64,000 nt of DNA, taken from positions 1-64,000 of the forward strand of contig JBKQIF010000005.1 of the NCBI GenBank assembly GCA_052148435.1, in the 5' to 3' direction. The translations under genes were made by a program, and so were the position numbers. Below, one piece after another: positions 24,985-34,665 of the stretch; the first letter of the stretch is position 1, and the number at the start of each line of letters is the position of its first letter. Origin of the DNA: JBEKYD01 sp052148435. GTDB taxonomy: Bacteria > Acidobacteriota > Terriglobia > Bryobacterales > Bryobacteraceae. The notes under the pieces were generated by a model. It was not told the origin of the DNA and made no database searches. It saw only the letters and a program-made list of their open reading frames with translations.

Positions 24985-27567
24985 ATGTCGAAGGATTTGG
25001 TTATTTCAGCCACGCGCCACGAAACGCGCGTTGCGCTGCTCGAAGAGGATCAACTCGTCGAGGTTTACCATCAGCGCGAAAACGAATACTCTCTGGCCGG
25101 CAGCATTCACAAAGGACGCGTGACCCGCGTTCTTCCCGGAATGCAGTCCGCCTTTGTCGATATTGGCCTGGAGCGCGACGCGTTCCTCTACGTCTCGGAC
25201 TTCTTCGAAGACAACGAGGAGTACGACAAGATCGTCACCAGCGTCGAGGACCAGGTCCTCAAATTGGGCAAGGGTCAGCAGCCGTTCGCTCCGCCAGTCC
25301 AAAGCGTAGTGCCAGGTGCCATACCAGGCCCAGTGCAAAGCGCGATACCGAGCGCCATACAGAGCGCCGTGCCAGGCAACGACGCGCCGCCTCCCGCCGC
25401 GGTGATCCTGCCGCCTTCGCCCGCCGCCGAGGGCGCCGCTCCCAGCATTGCTCTTCCCTCCGCTCCCAGTCACGAACAGCGCCACGACGATCATGATCGC
25501 CGCGGCCGCCGCTCTCGCCGCCGTCGCGGCGGCCGGGGACGCGGCCTGCCGGACTCCAAGTTCTATTCCCCCGATCAGCGGGGCGAGGAAAGCACCGAAA
25601 AGAGCGAGGAGGGCGCGGCGCCCGAACCGGAGCCGGTGGCTGAATCCGCCCCTCGCGCCGCCGCCGCGCCGCCCGACGATTTCTTCGTCCTTCCCGGTGA
25701 ATCCCTGGCCAAGTACGCCGGGCCGGACGAGGACCGGCAGCCGGAGATCGAAACCGATTCCACCCCCGTTGTCGAGCGACTCGATCCGGCCGCGGCAAGG
25801 TTGGTCGAGGCCCTGGAATCCGAGACCGCGCCGGAGCCGCCCGCCGCAGTAACCGCGCCCGAGAGCCCGGTTTCGGCAAGTGCCGCGGCAAACCCCGTCG
25901 AAACCATTGCCGAAGCCTTGCCCGCGGCCGTGGAGCCGGAAGCGCTCGCGGAAGAGCCCGCCGTGGAAAGCGCCGAACCCGAAAATGTAGCGCCCGCTGA
26001 GGAAACTGCCGAGGAGCCGGAGGAATCCGCCTTCGCGGAGGAGGAATCCGCGGCCGAAGACGTCGACGCCGCCGAAGCCGAACCCGCCATGGATGCCGCC
26101 GCCGGTGTGGCTGCCGACCCCGAGGGCCCCGAGCCCGCTCGCATCCCCACCAGCCTGACCGCTACCCTACGGGAACAAGGTTCGCGTTATCTGCACCGGG
26201 TTTCCCGCCGCACGCGCCGCCGCGGCGGCCGCGACCGTGGAGACCATGGAGACCGTGGCCCTCAGCCCGCTGCCGCCGCCGAGCCGGCGGGCCGCGCCGC
26301 ACCCGAACCCGAGGTTCGAACCGCGCCCGCCAGGACCGCCCCCGACCCCCGCGCCGAGCGCCCCGGCCCCAGCATCAGCGACCTGCTCAAAGAAGGGCAG
26401 GAGATCATCGTTCAGATTGCCAAGGAACCACTCGGCCAGAAGGGCGCCCGCATCACTTCCCATATCGCCCTGCCGGGCCGTTTCCTGGTCTACATGCCCA
26501 CCGTCGACCATGTCGGCGTCTCCCGCAAGATCCCCAGCGACGAAGAGCGCTCCCGGCTGAAGCGCATCCTGCAGAGCAACCGCACCGGAATCCCGGGCGG
26601 CTACATCGTCCGCACCGCCGGCGAAAACCGCAGCGAAGAGGAACTTCGCGCCGACATGATGTTCCTCTATAACCTCTGGCTCGACATGCGCCAGAAGGCC
26701 GAGCGCAAACCCGCTCCGGTACTGATTCATCACGACCTCAACGTGGTGGAGCGCGTGCTGCGCGACCAGCTCACCAGTTCGTTCAAGAACATCTGGGTCG
26801 ATAACGAAGAGCTTTACGAAGGCGTTCTGCGCTTCGTCGAGCGTTTCCAGCCAGCCCTGGTTGCGCGCGTCAAGCTCTATACCCGCTCGAACCCCATCTT
26901 CGACGAATTCGGAATCACGGCCGAGCTCGAAAAAGCTCTGCGGCCCAAGGTCTGGCTCAAGTCCGGCGGCTACATCGTCATCAATCAGACCGAGGCTTTG
27001 GTGGCCATCGACGTCAACACCGGCAAGTACGTCGGCCGCTCCAACCGCCTCGAGGACACCATCGTCAAAACCAACACCGATGCCATCAAGGAGATCGTCC
27101 GCCAGATCCGCCTGCGCGATCTGGGCGGCATCATCGTGGTGGATTTCATCGACATGGACGAACGCAAGAACCGCCAGAAGGTGATGCAAACCCTGGAAGA
27201 AGCCATGCGCGTCGACCGGGCCCCGTACAAGATCCTGCAGTTCAACGATTTCGGGCTGGTCGCCATCACCCGCAAGCGCGTCAAGCAGAGCCTCGAGCGG
27301 ACGCTCTGCGTTCCCTGCGCCTACTGCGAAGGCGCAGGCTATGTCAAGAGCCCGCAAACCATCGTCACCGAGATTCTTCAGGAAGCGCGCAAGCTGTCCG
27401 GCGCCATCGAAAGCAAGGATGTTCTGCTGCGTGTCTCGCCCGACGTCGCCCGGCTGCTGAAATCGAACCAGAACAGCTACCTCCAGGAACTGGAAGAAAC
27501 CCTGGGCCGCCCCGTCTTCGTAAAAGCGGACAGCACGCTTCATCAGGAAAAATTCGACCTGGCGTAA
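24985..27567 (+). CDS. rng: RNase E/G family endoribonuclease with large insertion
   Basis: An 860-residue enzyme for mRNA decay and rRNA processing. The first ~97 residues are the first half of the S1 domain (GRVTRVLPGMQSAFVDIGLE). The second half resumes near residue 463 (ISDLLKEGQEIIVQIAKEPL). Between them lie ~365 residues of Pro/Ala/Glu-rich disordered sequence with two Arg-rich patches. The catalytic part is complete: VAIDVNTGKYVG and IIVVDFIDM hold the metal-binding Asp residues, and the Zn-link is CVPCAYCEGAG. The start ATG follows GGGGAGGT. The insertion may scaffold RNA or degradosome partners. Confidence 0.93.
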   Translation: MSKDLVISATRHETRVALLEEDQLVEVYHQRENEYSLAGSIHKGRVTRVLPGMQSAFVDIGLERDAFLYVSDFFEDNEEYDKIVTSVEDQVLKLGKGQQPFAPPVQSVVPGAIPGPVQSAIPSAIQSAVPGNDAPPPAAVILPPSPAAEGAAPSIALPSAPSHEQRHDDHDRRGRRSRRRRGGRGRGLPDSKFYSPDQRGEESTEKSEEGAAPEPEPVAESAPRAAAAPPDDFFVLPGESLAKYAGPDEDRQPEIETDSTPVVERLDPAAARLVEALESETAPEPPAAVTAPESPVSASAAANPVETIAEALPAAVEPEALAEEPAVESAEPENVAPAEETAEEPEESAFAEEESAAEDVDAAEAEPAMDAAAGVAADPEGPEPARIPTSLTATLREQGSRYLHRVSRRTRRRGGRDRGDHGDRGPQPAAAAEPAGRAAPEPEVRTAPARTAPDPRAERPGPSISDLLKEGQEIIVQIAKEPLGQKGARITSHIALPGRFLVYMPTVDHVGVSRKIPSDEERSRLKRILQSNRTGIPGGYIVRTAGENRSEEELRADMMFLYNLWLDMRQKAERKPAPVLIHHDLNVVERVLRDQLTSSFKNIWVDNEELYEGVLRFVERFQPALVARVKLYTRSNPIFDEFGITAELEKALRPKVWLKSGGYIVINQTEALVAIDVNTGKYVGRSNRLEDTIVKTNTDAIKEIVRQIRLRDLGGIIVVDFIDMDERKNRQKVMQTLEEAMRVDRAPYKILQFNDFGLVAITRKRVKQSLERTLCVPCAYCEGAGYVKSPQTIVTEILQEARKLSGAIESKDVLLRVSPDVARLLKSNQNSYLQELEETLGRPVFVKADSTLHQEKFDLA

Positions 27568-27666
27568 GGAGAGAGGCGGCGACCGGCATGCCGGCAAGCA
27601 AGTTTGACGAACCACCCCCGCCGCCCTACACTGAAAGCGAGTTGGCAATTCGACTGTAGTATCGGC

Positions 27667-27915
27667 ATGACCGTTACCGTCAAAAGCAAAATGCCGCTGG
27701 TGGTCCCTCCCTCCGTCCGCCGCCGGGCGGGTTTCAAGAGCGGAGACAAGCTCGAATTCAAGGTGACGGCCGGCGTTGTCACGATCTTTCCCAAACAGGA
27801 TTCCGACGACGCTCTGACACCGGAAGAAGAGAAGATCGTGCGCCGCGGCGAGGCCCAACTCAGGCGGGGAGAGTCGAAACCCTGGCGCGCCGTGAAACAT
27901 GCGCTGGCACGCTGA
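27667..27915 (+). CDS. AbrB/SpoVT-type antitoxin
   Basis: An 82-residue protein with a swapped-hairpin AbrB DNA-binding domain (VKSKMPLVVPPSVRRRAGFK, SGDKLEFKVTAGVVTIF) and a charged C-terminal tail (LTPEEEKIVRRGEAQLRRGE) that would wrap the toxin. It overlaps the downstream RelE-type toxin by 17 bp. Such antitoxins repress their own promoter. Confidence 0.85.
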   Translation: MTVTVKSKMPLVVPPSVRRRAGFKSGDKLEFKVTAGVVTIFPKQDSDDALTPEEEKIVRRGEAQLRRGESKPWRAVKHALAR

Positions 27916-28291
27916 CCTCTCCCGCGAAGCCCAAAAGCAGCTTGCACGTCTATCCCCCGACATACGGGAGCGGATTGCGCGCGCCATCGATGAATTCGAG
28001 GACAAAGACGACTCCGAATGGAGCAATATCAAGGCGCTTCAGGGACCCGAATGGAAGGGGCGCTTCCGAAAGAAGCTGGGTCCCTACCGAATAATCTATA
28101 GGAAGCACCCGGACCGCGCCCTCGTGGAAATCTCCGCCATACCACCGTGGTTGTTCACGGCCGGAACCCAAAGCGTGCGGGCCGTCGCCGTCTTGGCTTC
28201 CTTGTCGGGACGCTTCTCGCCGGTGACTTCCAGGATCAAATTCCACTCGCCGCCCGGCGCGCCGAGGCGCACCACGAAATCCGGCGTATAA
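27899..28291 (+). CDS. RelE/ParE-type toxin with foreign C-terminus
   Basis: A 130-residue frame. Residues 1-81 are a RelE-superfamily mRNA interferase or gyrase poison (WHADLSREAQKQLARLSP, FRKKLGPYRIIYRKHPDRAL, VEISAI). The last ten or so residues normal for the family are missing. From about 28142 the frame continues for ~49 residues through the antisense of the neighbouring restriction gene. Thus the toxin 3' end was cut and joined to another gene. Loss of the terminal strand probably weakens or abolishes toxicity. Confidence 0.75.
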   Translation: MRWHADLSREAQKQLARLSPDIRERIARAIDEFEDKDDSEWSNIKALQGPEWKGRFRKKLGPYRIIYRKHPDRALVEISAIPPWLFTAGTQSVRAVAVLASLSGRFSPVTSRIKFHSPPGAPRRTTKSGV

Positions 28292-31026
28292 TTCCGCTGT
28301 TGGCCGTTCATCACGTATGGAATAGTGAACCCAACGTGATGATTCTTGAAGTAAGCGCACACTTCGCCCTTCATGCTCTCCAGGGCTTGGGCGGTTTTCT
28401 GCTCCCACGAATCCGTATCGGCCACCACGTGCGAAATCTGGCACTTTTCCGGGTCCGTGGCGTAGACCGGGCGCGTGGTGTCGAAATCGACGTACCGGGT
28501 GCTGCCTTCGGTATCGTACGGGTACAGGATGGGCTTCAGCATCTTCGCGCCGGGCGTCGCCGCCACGATGGAGCGGTATATTTTCTCGGCCGCGGCTGTC
28601 GCACTTTCCGCGAACAGCACCATCTGGGGGAAGGTGTCGTCCTGGCAAACCAGCCATCCGCCATGGCGCCATTCGCGCACGATGCGGAGCAGCTCGGGAA
28701 ACAGCCACGGCTTGATATTCCCTTCGCCATCGCGAAAAAATGTTTCGAGCAGATGACGCGCCAGCACGAAATCGATTTCCTGCTCGCGTCTGAGCTTCAG
28801 GTCCGCCAGGCTATGGAAACTGCTCTCGCCAACGATAGGCGCGTTCTCCGTCTCAGTGGGCACGTTGGCGGTGGTCAGAACCAGGCGCGAATCGTCCGTG
28901 AACGTGGCCTCCAGCTTTTCGGGCGGCAGATCGTACCGGTAGCCGAGCAGGCGCGGAAAGCGCATCTCCAGGGCGGCGCGATCTTCCAGCGCCCGCACGC
29001 GCGTAACGGGCTTGGTGGGGCGCGGCGCGGGCGTGGAGCCATCCGTGGGGATGAAGGAGAACGGCACGCCGTACACTTCGGCGTACTCCGGCTCGAAGTG
29101 GCCTTGTTCGTTCAGAGCGAAACTGCGCCGCCGCAGCCCGCGCCCCACCACCTGCTCGCAGAGAAGCTGCGTGCCGAAGGCGCGGATGCCCAGGATGTGG
29201 CTCACGGTGTTGGCGTCCCAACCTTCCGTCAGCATGGAGACGGACACCACGCAGCGCACCTGCTCGCCTAGTTTGCCGGGCTTGCCCACCGTGTTCATGA
29301 CTTCGCGCAGGACGTCCTCGTCGGTCAGCTTCCCGGGATCGCGCTCGGGGAACCGCGTGCGGTATTCGGCCTTGAACTCTTCGATTTCCCGAGCCGCGAT
29401 TTTGCGGAAGTCGTCGCTCATGGCCTCGCCGGATTCCAATTGCTCGCTGTCCACCAGAATGGTATTCGGGCGGGCGCTCCAGCGGCCATCGGCGACATTG
29501 GTGAATAGGTCCAGCTTGCCCGGCACCAGCACGGCGGGGCCATTCGGCAGCTTCTTTTCCCACCCCGCGATGAAGTTCGAATACGAGCTTGGATACGTTA
29601 CAGTTGTTGCAGACGACGATAAAGACGGGAGGAGTCCCGCCACGCAGGCTTGCCCCGGCATCCTGCTCCCATTGCTTAAAGGACGCCTTGTAGTTGATGT
29701 AGAGGCTTTCGAGCGCGCCTTCCAGTTCGGCCGGAAGCTTCGGCTCGCCGGTGACGGCATCCGTTCCCCGGCCCTTCTTCGGCAGGTGGTCCCGGATGCG
29801 GCCCCACAGATCGCGATACGCCGGCTGTTCGCCAGTCATGGCGTTGTCGGCTACCGGGACGCGCGGACTTTCACGATCCCCGCCTCGATGGCGTCGATCA
29901 GGGAAAAATCCGAAATCACCCACGGAAACAACGTCCCTTCCCGGTAGCCGGAGCCTTTCAGGAAAAACGGCGTCGCCGAAAGATCGTAGACGGCTCGCAA
30001 CCCGGCTTTGCGCTTGGTGGACTCCAGGCCGGTGATCCAGACGCGGGCTTGCCGTTCCCGCTTCTCCGCTTCCCTGCGCTCGTCGCCCTTGAGCTTCTCG
30101 CCGTCCTCCTCGGGCTTGCCGCGGTAGCAGTGGTGCGCTTCGTCGTTGATGACGACGATGTTCTTCTTGTTGCCAAGTCCCCGGCACACGCGGCGCACAA
30201 CTTCGTCGGGCGTTTCGGTGAAGGCGTTGATTCTGCCGTTGCCGAGTACCTGCTTGGTCAGCTTGCCCACTGCGACTTTCTCGCGGGGCAGAAAAGCGTG
30301 GTAGTTGGTGATGAAGATCCTGGCCCGGCTGAGCGGTTCGCGCGCCATTTCCGGCACCACGTCCATCTTGGCGTAGTAGTTCTCGGGGTCGTTGGGCAAC
30401 AGCACACGCAGGCGGTCGCGGATGGTAATGCCGGGCGTGACGATCAAAAAGGCGTCGCCAAACCGGCTGTCCTGGGGACTGGCGAATTTGTTGAGCGCGT
30501 GCCATGCGATCAGCATCGCCATGACGACGGTCTTGCCGCTGCCGGTTGCCATCTTGAACGCGATCCGCTCGAGGAGCGGGTTGTGCGAATCGTTCGCGGC
30601 CTTCAGATCGCGCGAAATCCACGCGCCACCCTGCCGGTCGGCGGCCTCGGCCAGATAGATCGCGGTCTCCAAGGCTTCGATCTGGCAGAAATAGAGCCGC
30701 CGCTCCCGGTCGGGATTCCGCCAGTATTCGAGCAACTGCCGTGTGGCGCCGGTTACGCCCTCGTACCCGCCGAACCGCCATTTCGCGACGGCGTTTCGCA
30801 CGGCGTTGATGAACTTGTTTTCCTCGATTCGATCTTGCGTCCATTCCGTGTCGAGGGCGAGTTGCTTCCCCTTCATTTTCGGTTTGGGGACCGGCACGAA
30901 GTAACTGCTCAACCGCCGCGATTCGACCTTCTTGTCGGTGATGCCGTCCTCGTCGAAGAAGAAGTGGCGCGTCGGCTCGTCGAATGGCGAGTTGAGAACC
31001 GGATTCGGAACGATGACTTGGGGCAT
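28096..31026 (-). pseudogene. Type III restriction enzyme Res-like helicase-nuclease, frameshifted
   Basis: Three consecutive frames together encode a ~960-residue DEAD-helicase/nuclease. Frame 1 (from 31026) has Walker A MATGSGKTVVM, VVINDEAHHCY and YDLSATPFF. It breaks near 29865, where one base is missing (VKV, then PRVPVADNAMTGEQ in the next frame). Frame 2 breaks near 29590, where one base is extra (CNNCNVSKLVFE, then FIAGWEKKLP). Frame 3 has the helicase C motif QVVGRGLRR and the nuclease motif YTPDFVVRLG ... ILEVTGEK. The 3' end is cut at about 28142 after NNHGG. No mod methyltransferase gene lies nearby. Confidence 0.88.
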
Positions 31027-31381
31027 GGTTCACCGACAGCGATACGGACGCGAGGCGGAAAACCGCGCCGATCATTCTACCGCGCGGCGCGGCCGTTACG
31101 TTATGGCCCTGTTCGCGGGGGAAGCTGGCGACATGGGGCGTTACCAACCCGGGCCGCGTGGCCGGCCGAAGGAGCAGCCAGGGGCGGTGGCCACTGCCCT
31201 TGGCCATCGCCGCCTTTCCGCCGACGCCGGCCCCGGGTCTCGAGCGGCAACTTCACAGCAAAGGCCTTGTACTGTCCGACGCGCTGCACTTCCCGCGGAG
31301 CGGCGGCCCCAGCGGTTTTTCAGGCGTCACAATTCCGGCGTTCCGGCATAGGCTATCCTGAAGGTTGAGCGGGTGTCCCTT
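31027..31381. other. Intergenic region between res remnant and VapB-like gene
   Basis: About 355 bp without a supported gene. It probably holds the lost upstream region of the restriction gene and the promoter of the toxin-antitoxin pair that follows. Candidate -10 boxes (TATCCT at 31357-31362) are weak. No repeat was found. Confidence 0.4.
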
Positions 31382-31642
31382 ATGACCGTTACGCTGAATC
31401 TTCCGCCCAACGTGGAGCAGGCATTTCTTGCCGAGGCTCAGGCCAAAGGCGTGTCCCCTGACGAACTGGTGCGTGACGTCTTGCTGGCGCGGCAACAATC
31501 GTCCACCGCCCCGGGGCTATCCCCGGAAGAGTGGGTACGCGAGTTCAGAGCATGGACGCGGAGTCATGCCAAGGATAACCTCCCGCTGCTGTCGGACGAA
31601 GCCATGAGCCGCGATTTCATCTATGGCGAGCGCGGCCTTTAG
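31382..31642 (+). CDS. VapB-like antitoxin
   Basis: An 86-residue protein with an N-terminal ribbon-helix-helix-like segment (MTVTLNLPPNVEQAFLAEAQ, AKGVSPDELVRDVLLAR) and an acidic/aromatic tail (LSPEEWVREFRAW) that would bind the toxin. The ATG at 31382 is preferred over the GTG three codons upstream. It abuts the PIN toxin gene (stop 31640-31642, next ATG 31643). Confidence 0.75.
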   Translation: MTVTLNLPPNVEQAFLAEAQAKGVSPDELVRDVLLARQQSSTAPGLSPEEWVREFRAWTRSHAKDNLPLLSDEAMSRDFIYGERGL

Positions 31643-32089
31643 ATGGCGATCCTGATCGACACCAGCGTTCTCTTACGTTCCCTCTATCCCGAACACCCGC
31701 ATTACTCCGCTGCCGAAAACGCAATAGCTACCCTTCGGCTTCGCGGTGAGGTGCTTTGCGTCGCGCCACAGAATCTCATAGAGTTCTGGGCCGTGGCGAC
31801 CCGTTCCCGCGACGAAAACGGCCTCGGCATGAACCCGGCCAGGGCCGCAAGCGAAATCGCAACCTTGCGGCGATTCTTTCGCCTGTTGCCGTCCACTCCC
31901 GAGGTGCTGGAAGCATGGCAGGGAATAGTTGAGGCTCTCGGAGTTTCGGGCAAGCAAACTCATGACGCCCACCTTGCCGCCGCTATGCAAGTGTATTCGG
32001 TGGCGACCATCCTGACTGTCAACACCGGCCACTTCAAGCGCTTTCCTGGAATTGCCATACTTGATCCGGCTCAAGCCGCGCAGCGATAG
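31643..32089 (+). CDS. vapC: VapC-type PIN ribonuclease toxin
   Basis: A 148-residue PIN-domain toxin. Acidic active-site residues are visible in ILIDTSVLLR (Asp-6), NLIEFW, KQTHDAHLAAAM and the C-terminal NTGHFKRFPG, a hallmark of this VapC subgroup. VapC enzymes cleave tRNA or rRNA. Zero spacing from the antitoxin gene makes this a complete pair that appears intact. Confidence 0.88.
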   Translation: MAILIDTSVLLRSLYPEHPHYSAAENAIATLRLRGEVLCVAPQNLIEFWAVATRSRDENGLGMNPARAASEIATLRRFFRLLPSTPEVLEAWQGIVEALGVSGKQTHDAHLAAAMQVYSVATILTVNTGHFKRFPGIAILDPAQAAQR

Positions 32090-32248
32090 CGCCGTCCCCC
32101 CGCTGCCTTTTTCCGCGACCGGCTAAACCCTCCGGCCTTGCCTGCCGATAGACTGGATGTGGCCAGACGGTACGTCGGTTTTCCCAGTCGCACCGCGGAG
32201 CGGCCCGCACTTGCGGGCGCGCCCGCACTGAGGGCTCTTCGGACAGGC

Positions 32249-32395
32249 ATGGCAGAGCCCGCTCCCGTCGCGGAGGTGATGCGCGAACAATTCAACTTCC
32301 TGTTAGCTCATGGCAGCGGAGATTGCGCTCCCAGTTGCCCGGATTGCGCCCGCCTCGGGGCTGTGCGGGAGCTGCTGTTCAAGGCTTTCCGCTAA
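32249..32395 (+). CDS. Small Cys-containing hypothetical protein
   Basis: A 48-residue frame, MAEPAPVAEVMREQFNFLLA followed by HGSGDCAPSCPDCARLGAVR and ELLFKAFR. The C-x3-C-x2-C cluster (CAPSCPDC) suggests a bound metal, and the helical remainder resembles small acidobacterial proteins of unknown role. A TTG at 32138 would lengthen it by 37 residues. It ends convergently inside the trpD 3' end (17-bp overlap). Confidence 0.4.
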   Translation: MAEPAPVAEVMREQFNFLLAHGSGDCAPSCPDCARLGAVRELLFKAFR

Positions 32396-33425
32396 CTCCT
32401 GCCGCCCGGGAAAATGCGGCCAGGGCTTCCACCCGGCTCCATGCCGCGCCGCTATCGATCGAACGCGCGGCCATGGCGGCGCCTTCCAGCCAACTGGCGG
32501 CCACGCCCGCGGCCACCAGGGCGGCCGAGGTATTGGCGACCACGATATCTCGCGCCGCGCCCGCAGCGCCGCCCAGAACGGCCTTGGCAATCTCCAGATT
32601 GCGCGCCGCGTCTCCACCCTTGAGCTGCCCAGGCGTCGCCACCGGAACTCCGAAATCGCCCGGCTCCAGGGTCCGCCGCGCGAAGGCGCCGCCCAGGATC
32701 TCGAATGCCAGGGTCGGCCCGGTGGTGGTGATTTCATCCAGGCCGTCGGAACCGTGGACCACGAAGCCTCGCCGCAGCCCCAGGGCCGCCAGCGCTCCGG
32801 CTAGCAATTCGGCCGCCCCGGCGTCGGGCGCGCCCACAAGCTGAGCGTCCGCCCCCGCCGGGTTGGTCAGCGGGCCAAGCAGGTTGAACACCGTGCGCAG
32901 TTTCAGATCGGCGCGCACCGGATGCGCATGGCGCATGGCGGTATGTACCGCCGGCGCGAACAGAAAGCCGATCCCCACTTCGCGGATGGCGCGGGCGGTC
33001 GCGGCCGGCGGCAGCGCGATTTCAATCCCCAGCGCCTCCAGCAGATCGGCGCTACCCGCCGCGGAATTGGAAATCGATCGGTTGCCGTGCTTGGCCACGT
33101 GTACCCCGGCGCCTGCCGCTACAAAAGCTGCCAGCGTGGAAATGTTGAATGTTCCGGCCCCGTCCCCTCCGGTTCCGCAGGTGTCGAGCAGGGACTGCCC
33201 GGCCGGCAAGTCCGGCTGAACCTTCGCCGCCATGCGCCGCATGGCCCGGGCCAGACCCACCAGTTCGGCGACCACCGGCCCCTTCATCCGCATGGCGGTC
33301 AGAAACGCCGCGATTTGGGCTGCGCTGGCACGCCCTTCCAGAATGACCTGCATGGCGGTTTCCGCCTCTTCGGCGTTCAGGTTTTGGTACTCCACGATGC
33401 GGCCGATAAAAGGCAGTAGCGACAT
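32379..33425 (-). CDS. trpD: Anthranilate phosphoribosyltransferase
   Basis: A 348-residue enzyme transferring phosphoribosyl from PRPP to anthranilate in tryptophan synthesis. PRPP-binding DTCGTGGDGAGTFNIST, VAKHGNRSISNSAAGSADLL, FLFAPAVHTAM and the metal site GLDEITTTGP are present. The ATG at 33425 gives a normal N-terminus; another ATG at 33455 adds ten residues. No other trp gene is adjacent. It diverges from sucC. Confidence 0.94.
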   Translation of the reverse strand: MSLLPFIGRIVEYQNLNAEEAETAMQVILEGRASAAQIAAFLTAMRMKGPVVAELVGLARAMRRMAAKVQPDLPAGQSLLDTCGTGGDGAGTFNISTLAAFVAAGAGVHVAKHGNRSISNSAAGSADLLEALGIEIALPPAATARAIREVGIGFLFAPAVHTAMRHAHPVRADLKLRTVFNLLGPLTNPAGADAQLVGAPDAGAAELLAGALAALGLRRGFVVHGSDGLDEITTTGPTLAFEILGGAFARRTLEPGDFGVPVATPGQLKGGDAARNLEIAKAVLGGAAGAARDIVVANTSAALVAAGVAASWLEGAAMAARSIDSGAAWSRVEALAAFSRAAGVSGKP

Positions 33426-33476
33426 GATATATTGAGGGTTCGGCGTTTCCGCCATCTTAAACACTAGCAGAAATCC

Positions 33477-34637
33477 ATGAAAATCCACGAGTATCAGGCC
33501 AAGGATATCCTGGCCCAGTACCACGTCCCTGTGCCTCGCGGCGAAGTGGCATTCACCGTCGAGGAGGCGGAGACCGCGGCCAAGCGGTTGGGCGGCAGCG
33601 TGGTGGTCAAGGCGCAGATCCACGCCGGCGGCCGCGGCAAAGGCGGCGGAGTCAAGGTCGCCCGCAATGCCGGGGAAGCCCTGGAACTGGCGCGCAAAAT
33701 CCTCGGCATGACCCTGGTCACGCACCAGACCGGCCCCGAGGGCAAGCTGGTGCAACGCCTGCTGGTGGAAGAAACCCTCCCCATCGAACGCGAGCTCTAC
33801 CTCGGAATCGTGCTCGACCGCGTGCAGGGCAAGCCGGTCTTCATGGCCTCGGCCGCCGGCGGCATGGAAATCGAGGAGGTTGCCGCCAAGAATCCCGAGG
33901 CCATCCTCAAGGAAACCATCGAGCCCGGCTTCGGCCTGGCGCCCTATCAGGCTCGCAACCTTGCCTTCGGCATCGGCATTCCAGCCGGCAGCGTGAATGC
34001 CGCCGCGGCCGCCATGATGGCGCTGGCCAAGGCGTATGTCGCCATGGATATGTCGCTGGCCGAAATCAACCCCTTTATCCTCACCAAAGACGCCAAAGTC
34101 TACGCCCTGGACGCCAAGATCAACTTCGACGACAACGCCCTCTACCGTCACAAGGAATTGCTCGAACTGCGGGACCTCAGCGAGGAAGATCCGCTGGAAG
34201 TGGAAGCTTCCCGCCACGGTTTGAATTACGTCAAGCTGGATGGTTCGGTGGGCTGCATGGTGAATGGCGCCGGCCTGGCCATGGCCACCATGGACATCAT
34301 CAAGTATGCCGGCGGCAGCCCGGCCAACTTTCTCGACGTGGGAGGCGGCGCCAGCGAGGAGCAGGTCAAGTATGCGTTTCGCATTCTGCTCAGCGACAAG
34401 CACGTCAAGGCCGTGCTGATCAACGTCTTTGGCGGCATCCTGCGCTGCGACACTTTGGCCAGCGGGGTGGTCAACGCCGCCCGCGATTTGCAAATTCAAT
34501 TGCCGATCGTGGTGCGTATGGAAGGCACCAACGTCGAGCTGGGCCGCAAGATCCTGCTGCAATCCGGCCTGAACTTCACCGTTGGCGCCGATATGGCGGA
34601 CGCCGCCGAAAAGGTAGTCAAGCTGGCTGCGGCCTGA
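33477..34637 (+). CDS. sucC: Succinyl-CoA ligase, beta subunit
   Basis: A 386-residue ATP-grasp subunit. MKIHEYQAKDILAQYHVPVP is the classical start, followed by VVKAQIHAGGRGKGGGVKVA for nucleotide binding, AEINPFIL and the C-terminal domain GGSPANFLDVGGGAS and FGGILRCD. With SucD it converts succinyl-CoA to succinate while making ATP or GTP in the TCA cycle. sucD follows after 28 bp. Confidence 0.97.
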   Translation: MKIHEYQAKDILAQYHVPVPRGEVAFTVEEAETAAKRLGGSVVVKAQIHAGGRGKGGGVKVARNAGEALELARKILGMTLVTHQTGPEGKLVQRLLVEETLPIERELYLGIVLDRVQGKPVFMASAAGGMEIEEVAAKNPEAILKETIEPGFGLAPYQARNLAFGIGIPAGSVNAAAAAMMALAKAYVAMDMSLAEINPFILTKDAKVYALDAKINFDDNALYRHKELLELRDLSEEDPLEVEASRHGLNYVKLDGSVGCMVNGAGLAMATMDIIKYAGGSPANFLDVGGGASEEQVKYAFRILLSDKHVKAVLINVFGGILRCDTLASGVVNAARDLQIQLPIVVRMEGTNVELGRKILLQSGLNFTVGADMADAAEKVVKLAAA

Positions 34638-34665
34638 GGGTTGGCAGCGCCTCACGGGGAAAACA

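Noticed and set aside
28853..31207. A single 784-residue protein on the minus strand
   Set aside because: Only its middle ~90 residues belong to the restriction helicase; the rest is a shadow of the two other frames. It was treated as part of the frameshifted pseudogene.
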